Both the position numbers and the translations under genes were made by a program. Shown piece after piece: positions 26,336 through 34,383 of a stretch of 59,029 bases of DNA; position 1 is the stretch's first letter; each line of letters starts with the position of its first letter. Source of the DNA: Arthrobacter castelli DSM 16402 (lineage in GTDB: Bacteria > Actinomycetota > Actinomycetes > Actinomycetales > Micrococcaceae). The notes beneath the pieces are model-generated. The model was not told where the DNA came from, did not search any database, and worked only from the letters and a program-made list of their open reading frames with translations. The stretch lies in NCBI RefSeq assembly GCF_000430705.1, contig NZ_AUMN01000028.1, positions 1 to 59,029 of the forward strand, in the 5' to 3' direction.

Positions 26336-27231
26336 CACGCACCAGTGCCGGAGTGCTTATTGTCCTTACCGCAGTCATTTGGCAGGGCGTCGGCACCGCT
26401 GTCGTCGGCCTCACCGTAGGCCCATCGGAGTCGACTGTCGTGACATTCGCGGCGTTCGCTACTGCCGCCCTGATCTCCGCGGCTGCCCGGCTCACCACGC
26501 GTGGAATAGGGGACAAGTCGACGGCCCCGAAGATGTCGTGGCGTGAGGTCCTGCTCCTCAATCTCGTCACCGTGGGCGCATTCGGCACGTTCTACGTCGC
26601 CGCAACCCTCGTGCCGCCGACGGCAGCCAGTGTGACTGAGTTCAGCATCGCCCCTCTGCTCGTCGCCCTCCTCTCAGGTGCACCGCGCCGGCAATTCATC
26701 CAGCCAATCCTGATCCTCACCATCGCGGCTATCATCGTCACCCTGACCATCTCCGGGACGACAGCCGAGCCTGGTCCCACCAGCGCTGGCATCGCTCTGG
26801 CCGTGGTAGCCGGCGCAGGCGCCGCCGGTGTCCTGCTGACGTCGAGACACTTGACCCAACGCGGCTTCAGCGCGTTGCAGATCGCAGTCAGCCGCTTTCA
26901 CCTGACCTGGGCACTGACCGCAATGCTGGCCATCCCCACCATCCTGGGCAGCGATCCCCAGGACCTGATGAGCACGGCAGCGATTGGCGTTCTGTGCATC
27001 GGATTGCCGATCCTCCTGCTCCAGTGGGGCATCACTATATGTCCGCCGCTTCCCGCAGCCCTGCTGCTGACCATGGTGCCCGCCGTTGTCTGGTTCAGCG
27101 AGTCGGCATTCACACTGAGCTGGTCACCTGGCCATGTCCCCGCCATGTGCGCACTCGTGGCGGTGGCAGTCCTGGGGACGCTCCACTCATCATCGAACAG
27201 ACAGAGCGTCGCGCAGAAAGAGCAGCGGTGA
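26332..27231 (+). CDS. EamA-family exporter
   Basis: The protein has 299 residues and ten helices in two EamA repeats ('LIVLTAVIWQGVGTAVVGLT', 'PTAASVTEFSIAPLLVALL'). GTG 26332 overlaps the DUF2000 stop by 4 nt. It is probably controlled by the CGNR protein two genes upstream and likely exports a metabolite or toxic compound. Confidence 0.85.
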   Translation: MTRTSAGVLIVLTAVIWQGVGTAVVGLTVGPSESTVVTFAAFATAALISAAARLTTRGIGDKSTAPKMSWREVLLLNLVTVGAFGTFYVAATLVPPTAASVTEFSIAPLLVALLSGAPRRQFIQPILILTIAAIIVTLTISGTTAEPGPTSAGIALAVVAGAGAAGVLLTSRHLTQRGFSALQIAVSRFHLTWALTAMLAIPTILGSDPQDLMSTAAIGVLCIGLPILLLQWGITICPPLPAALLLTMVPAVVWFSESAFTLSWSPGHVPAMCALVAVAVLGTLHSSSNRQSVAQKEQR

Positions 27232-27269
27232 TGCAGGTATTGGTGACAACTACTCCGGCCTCAAGCAAT

Positions 27270-27294
27270 CGAGAATGTAGGCTACGCATTCTCG
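27270..27294. terminator. Hairpin after the CGNR operon
   Basis: CGAGAATG at 27270-27277 pairs with CATTCTCG at 27287-27294 over a 9-base loop. There is no strong T tract, so it may be a weak terminator or an operator. Confidence 0.35.
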
Positions 27295-27353
27295 TGACCC
27301 CGGTGTGGCCTGTCCCTATTTCGTGATCCACAGGAGCATAACCCTGGAAAGTG

Positions 27354-27560
27354 CTATCCCAGCCTTTCAGGATGGTATCCATCATCACTGTGGATCAGGC
27401 AGCGGCCGGTTCCATCGCTCATCTGTATCCATATCACCGAGCCGTCCTCCATGCAGGCATCCACCATCCCGGTAATGGGCGGACGATTCGCCGCATGACG
27501 AAACCTAACCCATTGCCCAGGACGGATCGACGCCCAGTCCACACCCGCTCCCGAATCCAT
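27354..27560 (-). CDS. Small hypothetical protein, 68 aa
   Basis: ATG 27560 follows GGAAGGGTG. The protein reads 'MDSGAGVDWASIRPGQWVRF' and 'GMVDACMEDGSVIWIQMSDG', a small beta-rich fold resembling a single SH3-like or Tudor-like barrel. The family is unrecognised. It is not linked in an obvious operon. Confidence 0.55.
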   Translation of the reverse strand: MDSGAGVDWASIRPGQWVRFRHAANRPPITGMVDACMEDGSVIWIQMSDGTGRCLIHSDDGYHPERLG

Positions 27561-27622
27561 ACTCACCCTTCCCATCATCCAGCATGGGCGGGCGGATGAG
27601 CCATCCCCCGCGCAACGGTACT

Positions 27623-27907
27623 TCATTGAGAGTCCCGTGGCGCGTTACGCTGCCGGAGGCGCAGTGCACACATCACGGTACTCAAGGCGACTATGAAAGC
27701 GACAACGTTCGGGATGACGAGCGCAACGTTCCCGGAGGCCACCCCGTACGCGACCCACAGGGCAAAGCCTGGCAACAGGATCAGCAGATATGCCACCGAC
27801 ACGTCAGCCGATGATTGGCGTTGCAGCATCCGTCGGGTTTGCAACAGTGGCGCCAGTGCCATCAGCAGAGCCCAACTGGCAGCGGCAATAGCGAAGATGG
27901 TGACCAC
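27623..27907 (-). CDS. SemiSWEET / PQ-loop small transporter
   Basis: The protein has 94 residues and three membrane helices, the size of a bacterial SemiSWEET. 'APLLQTRRMLQRQSSADVSV' matches the helix 1-2 loop of the family, which has PQ or a related pair followed by Ser-x-Asp. These dimerise to carry sugars across the membrane. GTG 27907 after GGGGGATC is chosen; the open frame upstream is non-coding in character. Confidence 0.75.
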   Translation of the reverse strand: MVTIFAIAAASWALLMALAPLLQTRRMLQRQSSADVSVAYLLILLPGFALWVAYGVASGNVALVIPNVVAFIVALSTVMCALRLRQRNAPRDSQ

Positions 27908-28154
27908 GAGCGATCCCCCTTTTTGGGTAAAACGCTCGTACAGGAGGATTGCGTCCGGCACAGTGCCAGGGGCGCACGCGCAACCAACTCCAACTATAGT
28001 TCGGGGTTTGACGGATGCCACTCGATCAATCGATTCGCTACCGTTCACCGTGCCTGGCACCGGTAGCAGATGGGCACACGGTTTCATGCCGGCGACGACA
28101 TCGGACCGATGTAGGAGCACAATGTGATCGTTACCTCGACGGCAATAAGGAGAG

Positions 28155-29132
28155 TCATCGTGTTTCCCTTCTCTCGATTACCAGTGGTGTAGAACGGCTG
28201 GCCGTTTCTTGTGGTGAGTTAGCGCGCTGTGCGGTGACAACTTGACCAATGCCAGCGCCTGCAATCGCGGCAAACCCCATCAGTTGGGAAATGGTGACGA
28301 TCGTTCCGTAGGCGATGAGATCGACCACAACTGCAGCAGCCGGGTAGACGAAAGCCAGAACGCCAATGGTGGCGGTACCCAAACGTGGGTAGGCAGCGTA
28401 AATGATGAGATACATCAATGCCGTATTGACCAGACCGAGCACGAACAAGTGAGCCCAACCCGCCCCCGTGATCTGACGAGGGAACAGCGCCAGCGACGGT
28501 GAGGTGATGACGGCCCCGGCGATAAGTTGGATCGTGATGATCACCAATGGACCTGGAGCCCCGTGCGCCAACGCTTGCTGCCGCCGGACGACGACGATCG
28601 AGGCCGCGTACAAGGTTGCTGCAACAAGCGTGAGGACGACTCCGAGCAGAAGATTGCCCATGTTCTCCCCGCCAGCGGTCCAGGGCTTAGCCACGAGCAC
28701 AATCCCGACAAAGCCCAGCCCGGCCCATCCAAGGGTGCGGCGGCTCAAACGTTCCTGAAGGAACAGGGCACCCAACGCGATCAGGATAAAAGGTTCGACG
28801 TGGAAGATAACGGTGGCAACACCGATCGACAGGTAGTCATAAGCATTGAATATAAGGATCCAGTTCAGGACCAGGAAGGCGCCGCTCGCGGCGACGGACA
28901 GCCCGACCCGGGAAGTCACCGCCTGCCGCAGTTCGCTTCGTGTATTCGCACGGACGGCAATCACAGCGAACAGGCCCGTGGCACCGATCACACAGCGCCA
29001 GAACACAACCACCGCCGGTGGAGCACCGGACTCGACCACGAAGTAGCCGATAGTGCCCGACATGATCATGCCCACGGTCAGGAGGAACACTGCGGTATGT
29101 GGGCCCTGGATACGGCCGGTGTGTTGAGACAT
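28155..29132 (-). CDS. EamA-family exporter
   Basis: The protein has 325 residues with two five-helix EamA repeats ('VATVIFHVEPFILIALGALF' is the typical end of repeat one, 'TATIGVLAFVYPAAAVVVDL' of repeat two). It diverges from a LysR regulator, the usual arrangement for amino-acid or metabolite exporters induced by their substrate. The C-terminus is a polar tail. Confidence 0.87.
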   Translation of the reverse strand: MSQHTGRIQGPHTAVFLLTVGMIMSGTIGYFVVESGAPPAVVVFWRCVIGATGLFAVIAVRANTRSELRQAVTSRVGLSVAASGAFLVLNWILIFNAYDYLSIGVATVIFHVEPFILIALGALFLQERLSRRTLGWAGLGFVGIVLVAKPWTAGGENMGNLLLGVVLTLVAATLYAASIVVVRRQQALAHGAPGPLVIITIQLIAGAVITSPSLALFPRQITGAGWAHLFVLGLVNTALMYLIIYAAYPRLGTATIGVLAFVYPAAAVVVDLIAYGTIVTISQLMGFAAIAGAGIGQVVTAQRANSPQETASRSTPLVIERRETR

Positions 29133-29205
29133 GTCTTCATGCTCGCAACAGACGTCCCTTCACGACCAGCAAAAGGTTCGTATGGGTATCTGTAAGCTGT
29201 ACTTC

Positions 29206-30195
29206 ATGTTTGATCGAGAGCTACTACGATCCCTCAGAGCAGTCGTGGACCTCAAGACGATCACGGCGGCCGCAGACCACTTGAGTCTCACACCTTCAGC
29301 AGTCTCGCAACAGCTCGCCAAACTCCATCGCCAGGTCGGAGCCGAGCTCCTGGTCCGGCGTGGCCGGTACCTCCGACCTACAGAAGCAGCCAAGGTATTG
29401 GCACAGGCAGCGACTGACATGGAAGTTGTAGATGCGCGGGCTCGGGCGCGCCTGGAGGAACTGCAAGGAACTCCCACCGGCCAGGTCACGGTGGGAGCCT
29501 TCCCGAGCGCGTGTCGCGGACTGATTGGGCCGATAGTGGCCGAAATCGCCGCCCGTTACCCGAAGATCTCATTGGTGGTACGCGAGACCTATCCCGAGGA
29601 GGGTGTTGAGAAAGCCGTGAACGGCAAGGTGGACATCGCCGTGATTCATGAGTGGAAACGAGTTTCTCTCACTATTCCTGCTGCCCTATCGACGACCGTG
29701 CTCGGGACCGATGACGTCGACCTCATCGTTCCCAGCGGTCATCCCGCGACGCAGCGTGAGACGATCACAGTGGCCGACTTACCTGCGGAGCGGTGGATCA
29801 CCGATACCACCTATATATACGCAAGGTGGCTCAAGCAATCCCTCGAAGCTGCTCGTATCCCCTATGAAATGGCAGGCTTGGTCAACGAGCACGAATCGCA
29901 GGTCGATCTCACCGCCCACGGCCTCGGCCTCAGCATCGTCCCCCGGCTCGGGCGCTCGCCTTTACCCCACGGCGTGGAAACCGTCACTCTCAGCGACGAC
30001 GTTCCACGACGCCGCCTCATGCGCGTCGAACGTATAGACTCCATCGACCGCCCGGCCCTCAGCGCCGTGCGCCAAGTAATCGATGAACAAGCCCAGACCA
30101 TTCTGGGCCAAATGAGGCGCACGGCTCTGCCAAATCAGGACTCACCTGATATCCAACCCGCTGCAGCACAAGAAAACGACGCGTCGAAGCCGTGA
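29206..30195 (+). CDS. LysR-family transcriptional regulator
   Basis: The protein has 329 residues, with N-terminal helix-turn-helix 'ITAAADHLSLTPSAVSQQLA' and a periplasmic-binding-like effector domain from about residue 90. The C-terminal 30 residues are a disordered extension. ATG 29206 places the first helix ('FDRELLRSLRAVVDLKT') correctly. It is divergent from the EamA exporter, which it presumably activates. Confidence 0.9.
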   Translation: MFDRELLRSLRAVVDLKTITAAADHLSLTPSAVSQQLAKLHRQVGAELLVRRGRYLRPTEAAKVLAQAATDMEVVDARARARLEELQGTPTGQVTVGAFPSACRGLIGPIVAEIAARYPKISLVVRETYPEEGVEKAVNGKVDIAVIHEWKRVSLTIPAALSTTVLGTDDVDLIVPSGHPATQRETITVADLPAERWITDTTYIYARWLKQSLEAARIPYEMAGLVNEHESQVDLTAHGLGLSIVPRLGRSPLPHGVETVTLSDDVPRRRLMRVERIDSIDRPALSAVRQVIDEQAQTILGQMRRTALPNQDSPDIQPAAAQENDASKP

Positions 30196-30257
30196 AAGAG
30201 GTGCCACGCAAGCCGATCCTCAATTGACACACTTGGATGCGAAAGTCGCGCTAATAG

Positions 30258-31448
30258 TCAGGGCAATGAAGAAAGCGCCTTGGTCTCTTCTTCGGTCGTA
30301 TGTTCGGGGATTTCGAGTGTGACGACGATTCCGATCATCAGCACAGCGGCGACGGGCAGGCCCGCCGGTAGGAGGGCTGCGGTGCCGAGCAGCACTCCCA
30401 GCCCTGGCACGACGATGTTCTTTACCTGAGGCAGGTTCGGGCGGAGGGTGAGCCACCAGACTCCGAGGATGTAGATGGAGACCGGCACGGTCAGGGTCGC
30501 TGCCGCGATGGTGCCCGCCAGGTCCGTCGCGTTCGTGTTCTGATCTACGGCCACCCCGATTCCTGCGGAGAACGCGCCGGCGGCGGCGAAGACGATGTAG
30601 TGTCCGTATCCGAAGGTCAGGGCGTTGCCGATGCTGCCGAATTGGTCGTGGTTGTCTTTGGAGAAGTAGATCCACCACATGCCGGCCGCCATTATCAGCC
30701 CGATCCCGGCGAGCATGATCAATTGGGTCAGGTGCTGGCTGTGTTGGGCCGCCTCAACGAAGGCGTTGGTCGAGGCCAGTACGGATTCGCCGAGGAGGAT
30801 AACTATGAACAGGCTGTAGCGCTCGGCGATATGGTGTGGGTGCCACGGCGTGGTGCGGCGGCGCTCGGCGACAATCGGCACGGCCAGCTCACCGGCAACG
30901 AGCGCAAGGAAGGCCACAAGCGCGATCTCCTCGGGCAGGAAGAGCCAAGCCACCCACAGACACTGCATGATGGCGATGCCGCCCGCGTATGTGAGGGTGG
31001 TCCGGCGCAGGCGGGCATGATTACGCGAGGCGCGCAGCCACTGGATGACCATGACCAGACGCATGATGACGTAGCCGATGATGATCAGCAGGAATTGGCC
31101 CTCGGCCATGGCGGGGCCGGCCCCGGCCGCGACCACCAGAACGCCGCCCATCTGCAGGATCGTGAGCATGCGGTACAGCCAGTCGTCGGTGTCAAAGGCG
31201 GTGGCGAACCAGGTGAAGTTCATCCACGCCCACCAGATGGCGAAGAACACCATCAGGTAGGAGCCGATTCCTGCCCAGATGTGCTGTCCGGACTCGGCAT
31301 GATGCAGGTGCGTGGCCGCCGTCGCGATGGCCACGACGAACACGAGGTCGAAGAACAGTTCCAACCCGCTGGCAGAGCGGTTCGGTTCGGCGTCATCGCG
31401 TGGGCGCATATGAATCAAACCGAATCGATCTCGACTGGAATCAGTCAC
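30258..31448 (-). CDS. ltrA: Low-temperature requirement protein A (LtrA) family
   Basis: The protein has 396 residues and roughly twelve membrane helices. The LtrA signature is clear: 'SGLELFFDLVFVVAIATAAT', 'WAWMNFTWFATAFDTDDWLY' and 'HHIAERYSLFIVILLGESVL'. The family is named from a Listeria cold-growth mutant; its biochemical function is unknown. GTG 31448 after AAAGG is used. It is monocistronic here. Confidence 0.88.
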   Translation of the reverse strand: MTDSSRDRFGLIHMRPRDDAEPNRSASGLELFFDLVFVVAIATAATHLHHAESGQHIWAGIGSYLMVFFAIWWAWMNFTWFATAFDTDDWLYRMLTILQMGGVLVVAAGAGPAMAEGQFLLIIIGYVIMRLVMVIQWLRASRNHARLRRTTLTYAGGIAIMQCLWVAWLFLPEEIALVAFLALVAGELAVPIVAERRRTTPWHPHHIAERYSLFIVILLGESVLASTNAFVEAAQHSQHLTQLIMLAGIGLIMAAGMWWIYFSKDNHDQFGSIGNALTFGYGHYIVFAAAGAFSAGIGVAVDQNTNATDLAGTIAAATLTVPVSIYILGVWWLTLRPNLPQVKNIVVPGLGVLLGTAALLPAGLPVAAVLMIGIVVTLEIPEHTTEEETKALSSLP

Positions 31449-31576
31449 TGGGAGCCTTTCTGCGCAGAGAGTAGAGGGTGACGGCGGCAGGTCCGGTTCT
31501 GTTCGGCGGCATTGGCCTGTGCGGCGGCGCGCACGGCTGTGTCACCGCCCCACAGACGAATGTCGCCTAGGTACAG

Positions 31577-31909
31577 CTAGCCTTCGCGGATGGTCATCGA
31601 TTCCAGCTTGTCACCGGCGATGCGGAACGTGAAGGTGCTGCGGCCGTTGGCATAGGTGCTGCGCCAGTCACCGATGACGGTCACCTCCTCGCCCTGGCGG
31701 GAGGTTTGCTCAGGCGTGAGGACTCCGGAGGCTCCGATGAATTCCTTCTGGCTCCAGTCGTCGATGGCGTCGCGTCCGGTGAAGACGCGGCCCCAATCAT
31801 CGACGAAGCCGGTCTCGGTGAACGCGTTGAGGAATCCCTCGCGATCGTGCCGGTTGACGAGGTCGATGAAGGCTGCCACCGGTTCGGGGATATCGATACT
31901 CATTGTCAT
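31577..31909 (-). CDS. SnoaL/NTF2-like protein
   Basis: The protein has 110 residues, an NTF2-type cone with 'PVAAFIDLVNRHDREGFLNA' and 'WGRVFTGRDAIDDWSQKEF'. It lies 37 bp downstream of an SDR on the same strand, so both probably form one operon controlled by the TetR divergent from the SDR. Such partners may be isomerase-like or merely bind the SDR's substrate. Confidence 0.8.
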   Translation of the reverse strand: MTMSIDIPEPVAAFIDLVNRHDREGFLNAFTETGFVDDWGRVFTGRDAIDDWSQKEFIGASGVLTPEQTSRQGEEVTVIGDWRSTYANGRSTFTFRIAGDKLESMTIREG

Positions 31910-31946
31910 AGTCTCCTTCTCGCGGATTCTCCGGGTTTCTCCGGGA

Positions 31947-32702
31947 TTACCGGGTGGTGTAGCCGCCGTTGGCGAAGATGGTCTGCCCGGTGATCCACCA
32001 TCCCTCAGTGGCCAGGAACCGCACGATCGGGGCGATGTCCTCGATCTGGGTCAGTTGGTTGCCCATGGCCTGGGACTTGTGGAACTCCACCCGTTCCGGG
32101 GTTTCCTGCGGGTAGAAGAACGGTGTGTCCATCGGTCCGGGCGCGAGTGCGGTCACCGAGATGCCCCGCTCGGCGAATTCCTTCGCGGCAGCGCGGGTGA
32201 AGTGTTCCACCGGCGATTTACCACCGGCGTAGGTGGAGTAGCCATCGGTGAATGCGGCCTGCAGGGATGTCACGAGGGTAATGATCTTGCCGCCGTCGGC
32301 GACGTGTTTACCTGCCTCCTTGATGAAGAAATAGGCTGCCTTCGAATTAATATCGAACATCGAGTCGTACTCGTCTTCGGTGGTCTCGATGATGGGCTTG
32401 CGCAGGACCTTGCCGACCGTGTTGACGGCGACGTCCACCGGTCCGATTGCGGCCTCGGCATCGTCGAAAAGCTTCGCCACGTTTTCCGGAACGGTCAGGT
32501 CCCCTTGAAGAAGAGTGCCCTGCACGCCTGCAGCCTTCGCTGCCGCGAGGGTCTCTTGCGCTTCCGCCCGGGTCTCATCGGAATTGAAGTGGATGGCCAC
32601 ATTCGCCCCGGCTTGTGCAGCCTGCCGGGCCACCAACCCGCCGAGGTTCTTCGCGCCACCTGCAATCAGAACGTTCTTGCCCTTGAGGGTGTGTTCCGTC
32701 AT
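31947..32702 (-). CDS. SDR-family oxidoreductase
   Basis: The protein has 251 residues. It carries a cofactor motif 'IAGGAKNLGGLVARQ', 'VAVNTVGKV' for the NxxG element, a catalytic Ser in 'VTSLQAAF', and 'YAGGK' giving Tyr-x-x-x-Lys. 'HFNSDE' after strand 2 suggests NADP or NAD is possible. ATG 32702 follows GGAGATG. It is divergent from a TetR gene with a palindrome between them. Substrate unknown. Confidence 0.88.
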   Translation of the reverse strand: MTEHTLKGKNVLIAGGAKNLGGLVARQAAQAGANVAIHFNSDETRAEAQETLAAAKAAGVQGTLLQGDLTVPENVAKLFDDAEAAIGPVDVAVNTVGKVLRKPIIETTEDEYDSMFDINSKAAYFFIKEAGKHVADGGKIITLVTSLQAAFTDGYSTYAGGKSPVEHFTRAAAKEFAERGISVTALAPGPMDTPFFYPQETPERVEFHKSQAMGNQLTQIEDIAPIVRFLATEGWWITGQTIFANGGYTTR

Positions 32703-32745
32703 CACATCTCCTGTCGTATCAGCGTTATGTATCTCTATGTCATGG

Positions 32746-32758
32746 GTACACGTTGTAC
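32746..32758. promoter_or_regulatory. Operator-like palindrome GTACA-CGT-TGTAC
   Basis: It sits 10 bp before the TetR start and 44 bp before the divergent SDR start. Perfect 5-bp arms; probable TetR site. Confidence 0.5.
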
Positions 32759-32767
32759 TGTAGCAGT

Positions 32768-33445
32768 ATGACAGACATCGCGGAAGTAGATACACGCACC
32801 CGACTGCTCGATGCGGCAGCGGATCTGATCGCCGCCGCCCCCGGAGACGACTTCTCCCTGCGAGCAGTCTGCGAAGCGGTCGGGGTGAAAATGCCGACGC
32901 TGTACCACTTTTTCGGATCCAAGCAGGGGCTGATCGATGCCGTCGTCGAGCGCGGTTTCGACATGTACCTGGCCGAGAAGCAATCCCATGAGTCCACCGG
33001 AGACCCGATCCAGGACATCCGGTACGGGTGGGATGCCCACGTCACCTTTGGTTTGGAAAATCCGGGCTTCTACACCCTCATGTACGGCAAAATCCGACCC
33101 GGATACTCACCGGAAGCACAGGAGCGGCCCAGCGCCATCCTGCGAAGCCTCACCCGGCAGGCAGCCGAACAGGGCAGGCTCGCCGTGCCATATGAGCAGG
33201 CCGCGGCACACATTCTGGTCACCAACATCGGCGTCACCATGCGCCAAATCATCCTCGCCGAAGAAGACCGGCCACTGTCCAACGCGGTTCGCGAAGGTTC
33301 CATCGCCGCAATCACGGGAACCTCCCCCGCTGCAGAAAGCGGCGCCCCCGGTGCCGTCATCGAACTCGCAGCCGCCAATCCCGGACTCCTCGGGCCCGCA
33401 GAAACACAGCTTCTCATCACCTGGCTCCAAAGACTCGCACGCTAA
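32768..33445 (+). CDS. TetR-family regulator
   Basis: The protein has 225 residues, with helix-turn-helix 'FSLRAVCEAVGVKMPTLYHF' and 'FGSKQGLIDAVVERG'. The C-terminal ligand domain ends in a helix 'PAETQLLITWLQRLAR'. ATG 32768 lies just after the palindrome. It likely represses the divergent SDR-SnoaL operon. Confidence 0.88.
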   Translation: MTDIAEVDTRTRLLDAAADLIAAAPGDDFSLRAVCEAVGVKMPTLYHFFGSKQGLIDAVVERGFDMYLAEKQSHESTGDPIQDIRYGWDAHVTFGLENPGFYTLMYGKIRPGYSPEAQERPSAILRSLTRQAAEQGRLAVPYEQAAAHILVTNIGVTMRQIILAEEDRPLSNAVREGSIAAITGTSPAAESGAPGAVIELAAANPGLLGPAETQLLITWLQRLAR

Positions 33446-33982
33446 GCCGACCCGCTCAACGAAGTCGGTGATCTTCGCACACCAAAGAGGACATGGATGC
33501 TTAACCGCACGGTTCTCTGACCAAGTAGCGACAAGTTTTTCATGCTGCAATGACCCGCACCGACCCCATCAAGGTCATATTCCGCCAGTAGCTCCCGCTG
33601 CATGAACCCGTCGTGACCGGTAGCCGAATCGCAACCGCGCTTTGCTGCAGCCGAACGAGTCCAAGGCATCGATCATGCAATCAGTGAGCCCTCACCCAGC
33701 TCTGCACTCTCCGCATCCCGTAAGAGGAACCTCCACCGGTCACACCCCTCCCTGACCAGCATCATTGAAGTGTCGCGTCCCAGTTACCCCGTCCGGTGGT
33801 CTGTCCGGTGACGGGCCCTATGTGAAACACGTGCTACGTCGCCCAGAAGTGTCGATCGTGTCGATATTGCCGTGCCAAACCAGCTTTGCCGATCACAGAA
33901 CGAACTTGGATTAGCCAGTGGGTGCCCACTCAACAGGATGCATACTTATACAGTCCACTTCACGCTGCCCCGTATGTTCCTT
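33446..33982. other. Gene-free stretch before the right end of unit C
   Basis: No convincing gene. A minus-strand frame at 33442-33669 is protein-like in part but matches nothing I know. tnsA, expected next to an R end, is absent here. Confidence 0.5.
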
Positions 33983-34056
33983 GGATCACGAAATCCGGAA
34001 AAGATCGCACCGGGATCACGAAACGCGGAAAAGATCACGAAAATGCGGATCCTACA
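33983..34056 (-). repeat. Right end of unit C and of the composite (74 bp)
   Basis: Sites GGATCACGAAATCCGG (33983), GGATCACGAAACGCGG (34013) and GATCACGAAAATGCGG lead to the tip TCCTACA. It is followed at once by the GACAT duplication. Confidence 0.9.
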
Positions 34057-34061
34057 GACAT
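34057..34061. repeat. 5-bp target-site duplication GACAT (right copy)
   Basis: Matches 1444-1448. It belongs to codons 8-9 of the interrupted tnsA. Confidence 0.9.
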
Positions 34062-34083
34062 CCAGACCAGCAGTCTGACCCAT
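34057..34083 (-). pseudogene. tnsA: First nine codons of the interrupted tnsA
   Basis: ATG 34083 begins 'MGQTAGLDV', equivalent to 'MGQAVGLDV' of the intact tnsA. The coding sequence resumes at 1443 with 'TAEYLC'. It keeps its normal position 20 bp from an R end. Confidence 0.85.
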
Positions 34084-34103
34084 GCAACCAAGTATGCTCC
34101 GTT

Positions 34104-34177
34104 GGATCACGAAATCCGGAAAAGACCACGCCGGGATCATGAAACGCGGAAAAGATCACGAAAACGCGAAACCTACA
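34104..34177 (-). repeat. Right end of the outer element (74 bp)
   Basis: Sites GGATCACGAAATCCGG, GGATCATGAAACGCGG and GATCACGAAAACGCG lead to the tip ACCTACA. The next base starts an L end, with no spacer. Confidence 0.88.
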
Positions 34178-34278
34178 TGTAGGATTCCATCCGACCTGTC
34201 ATCAGGGCGGGCCTGTGACCTGCTGCTTTAGTATCAGTCCCTGAACAGAAATTCCGCGTTTCGTGTCATTTTCCTACA
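34178..34278 (+). repeat. Left end of the right-hand element (101 bp)
   Basis: Tip TGTAGGATTCC, box TGACCTGCTG plus CTTTA, inner site TTCCGCGTTTCGTGTCAT, closing TCCTACA. It is the same length as the other three full L ends. Confidence 0.88.
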
Positions 34279-34383
34279 GCAGCCCATTTGCTTATTTGTC
34301 CAATGCCCGCCCGACGGCCGCTCCATTCGAGGGTCTTCCCAATGCATAATTGTTCGGCCCGGCAGTTTCGTAAGGCTCGGTCG

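Larger units (their letters stand above)
1449..34056. mobile_element. Composite Tn7-like block of three head-to-tail units inserted in tnsA
   Basis: The block of 32,608 bp starts with an L end (1449-1549), finishes with an R end (33983-34056) and is flanked by GACAT duplications. Inside are two further R-to-L junctions, at 8127/8135 and 18858/18865, so it is an array of three units (A, B, C) that appears to have moved together. Only unit A keeps a transposition gene (tnsA). tnsB is a stump, and tnsC and tniQ are missing. It would need transposition proteins in trans, for example from the element encoding tniQ-tnsC-tnsB at 55337-59029. Confidence 0.85.
18865..34056. mobile_element. Unit C of the array (no transposition genes)
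   Basis: It has a full L end at 18865 and full R end at 33983-34056, but no tnsA inside the R end. Cargo is a zeta-type toxin-antitoxin pair and many small regulator/effector cassettes. It could be mobilised only in trans. Confidence 0.7.

Noticed and set aside
28105-28130. TGTAGGAGCACAATGTGATCG-like match to an R tip near 28109
   Set aside because: Only a tip-length partial match, with no inner sites, no partner end and no duplication; likely chance.
33442-33669. 75-aa minus-strand frame as a transposase fragment
   Set aside because: No recognisable catalytic or DNA-binding motif; left unannotated.
33983-34177. Repeats spaced about 30 bp that resemble a small CRISPR array
   Set aside because: The repeats run into transposon tips, there are only three per end with irregular spacing, they sit beside tnsA, and no cas genes exist. 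They are TnsB-type sites.
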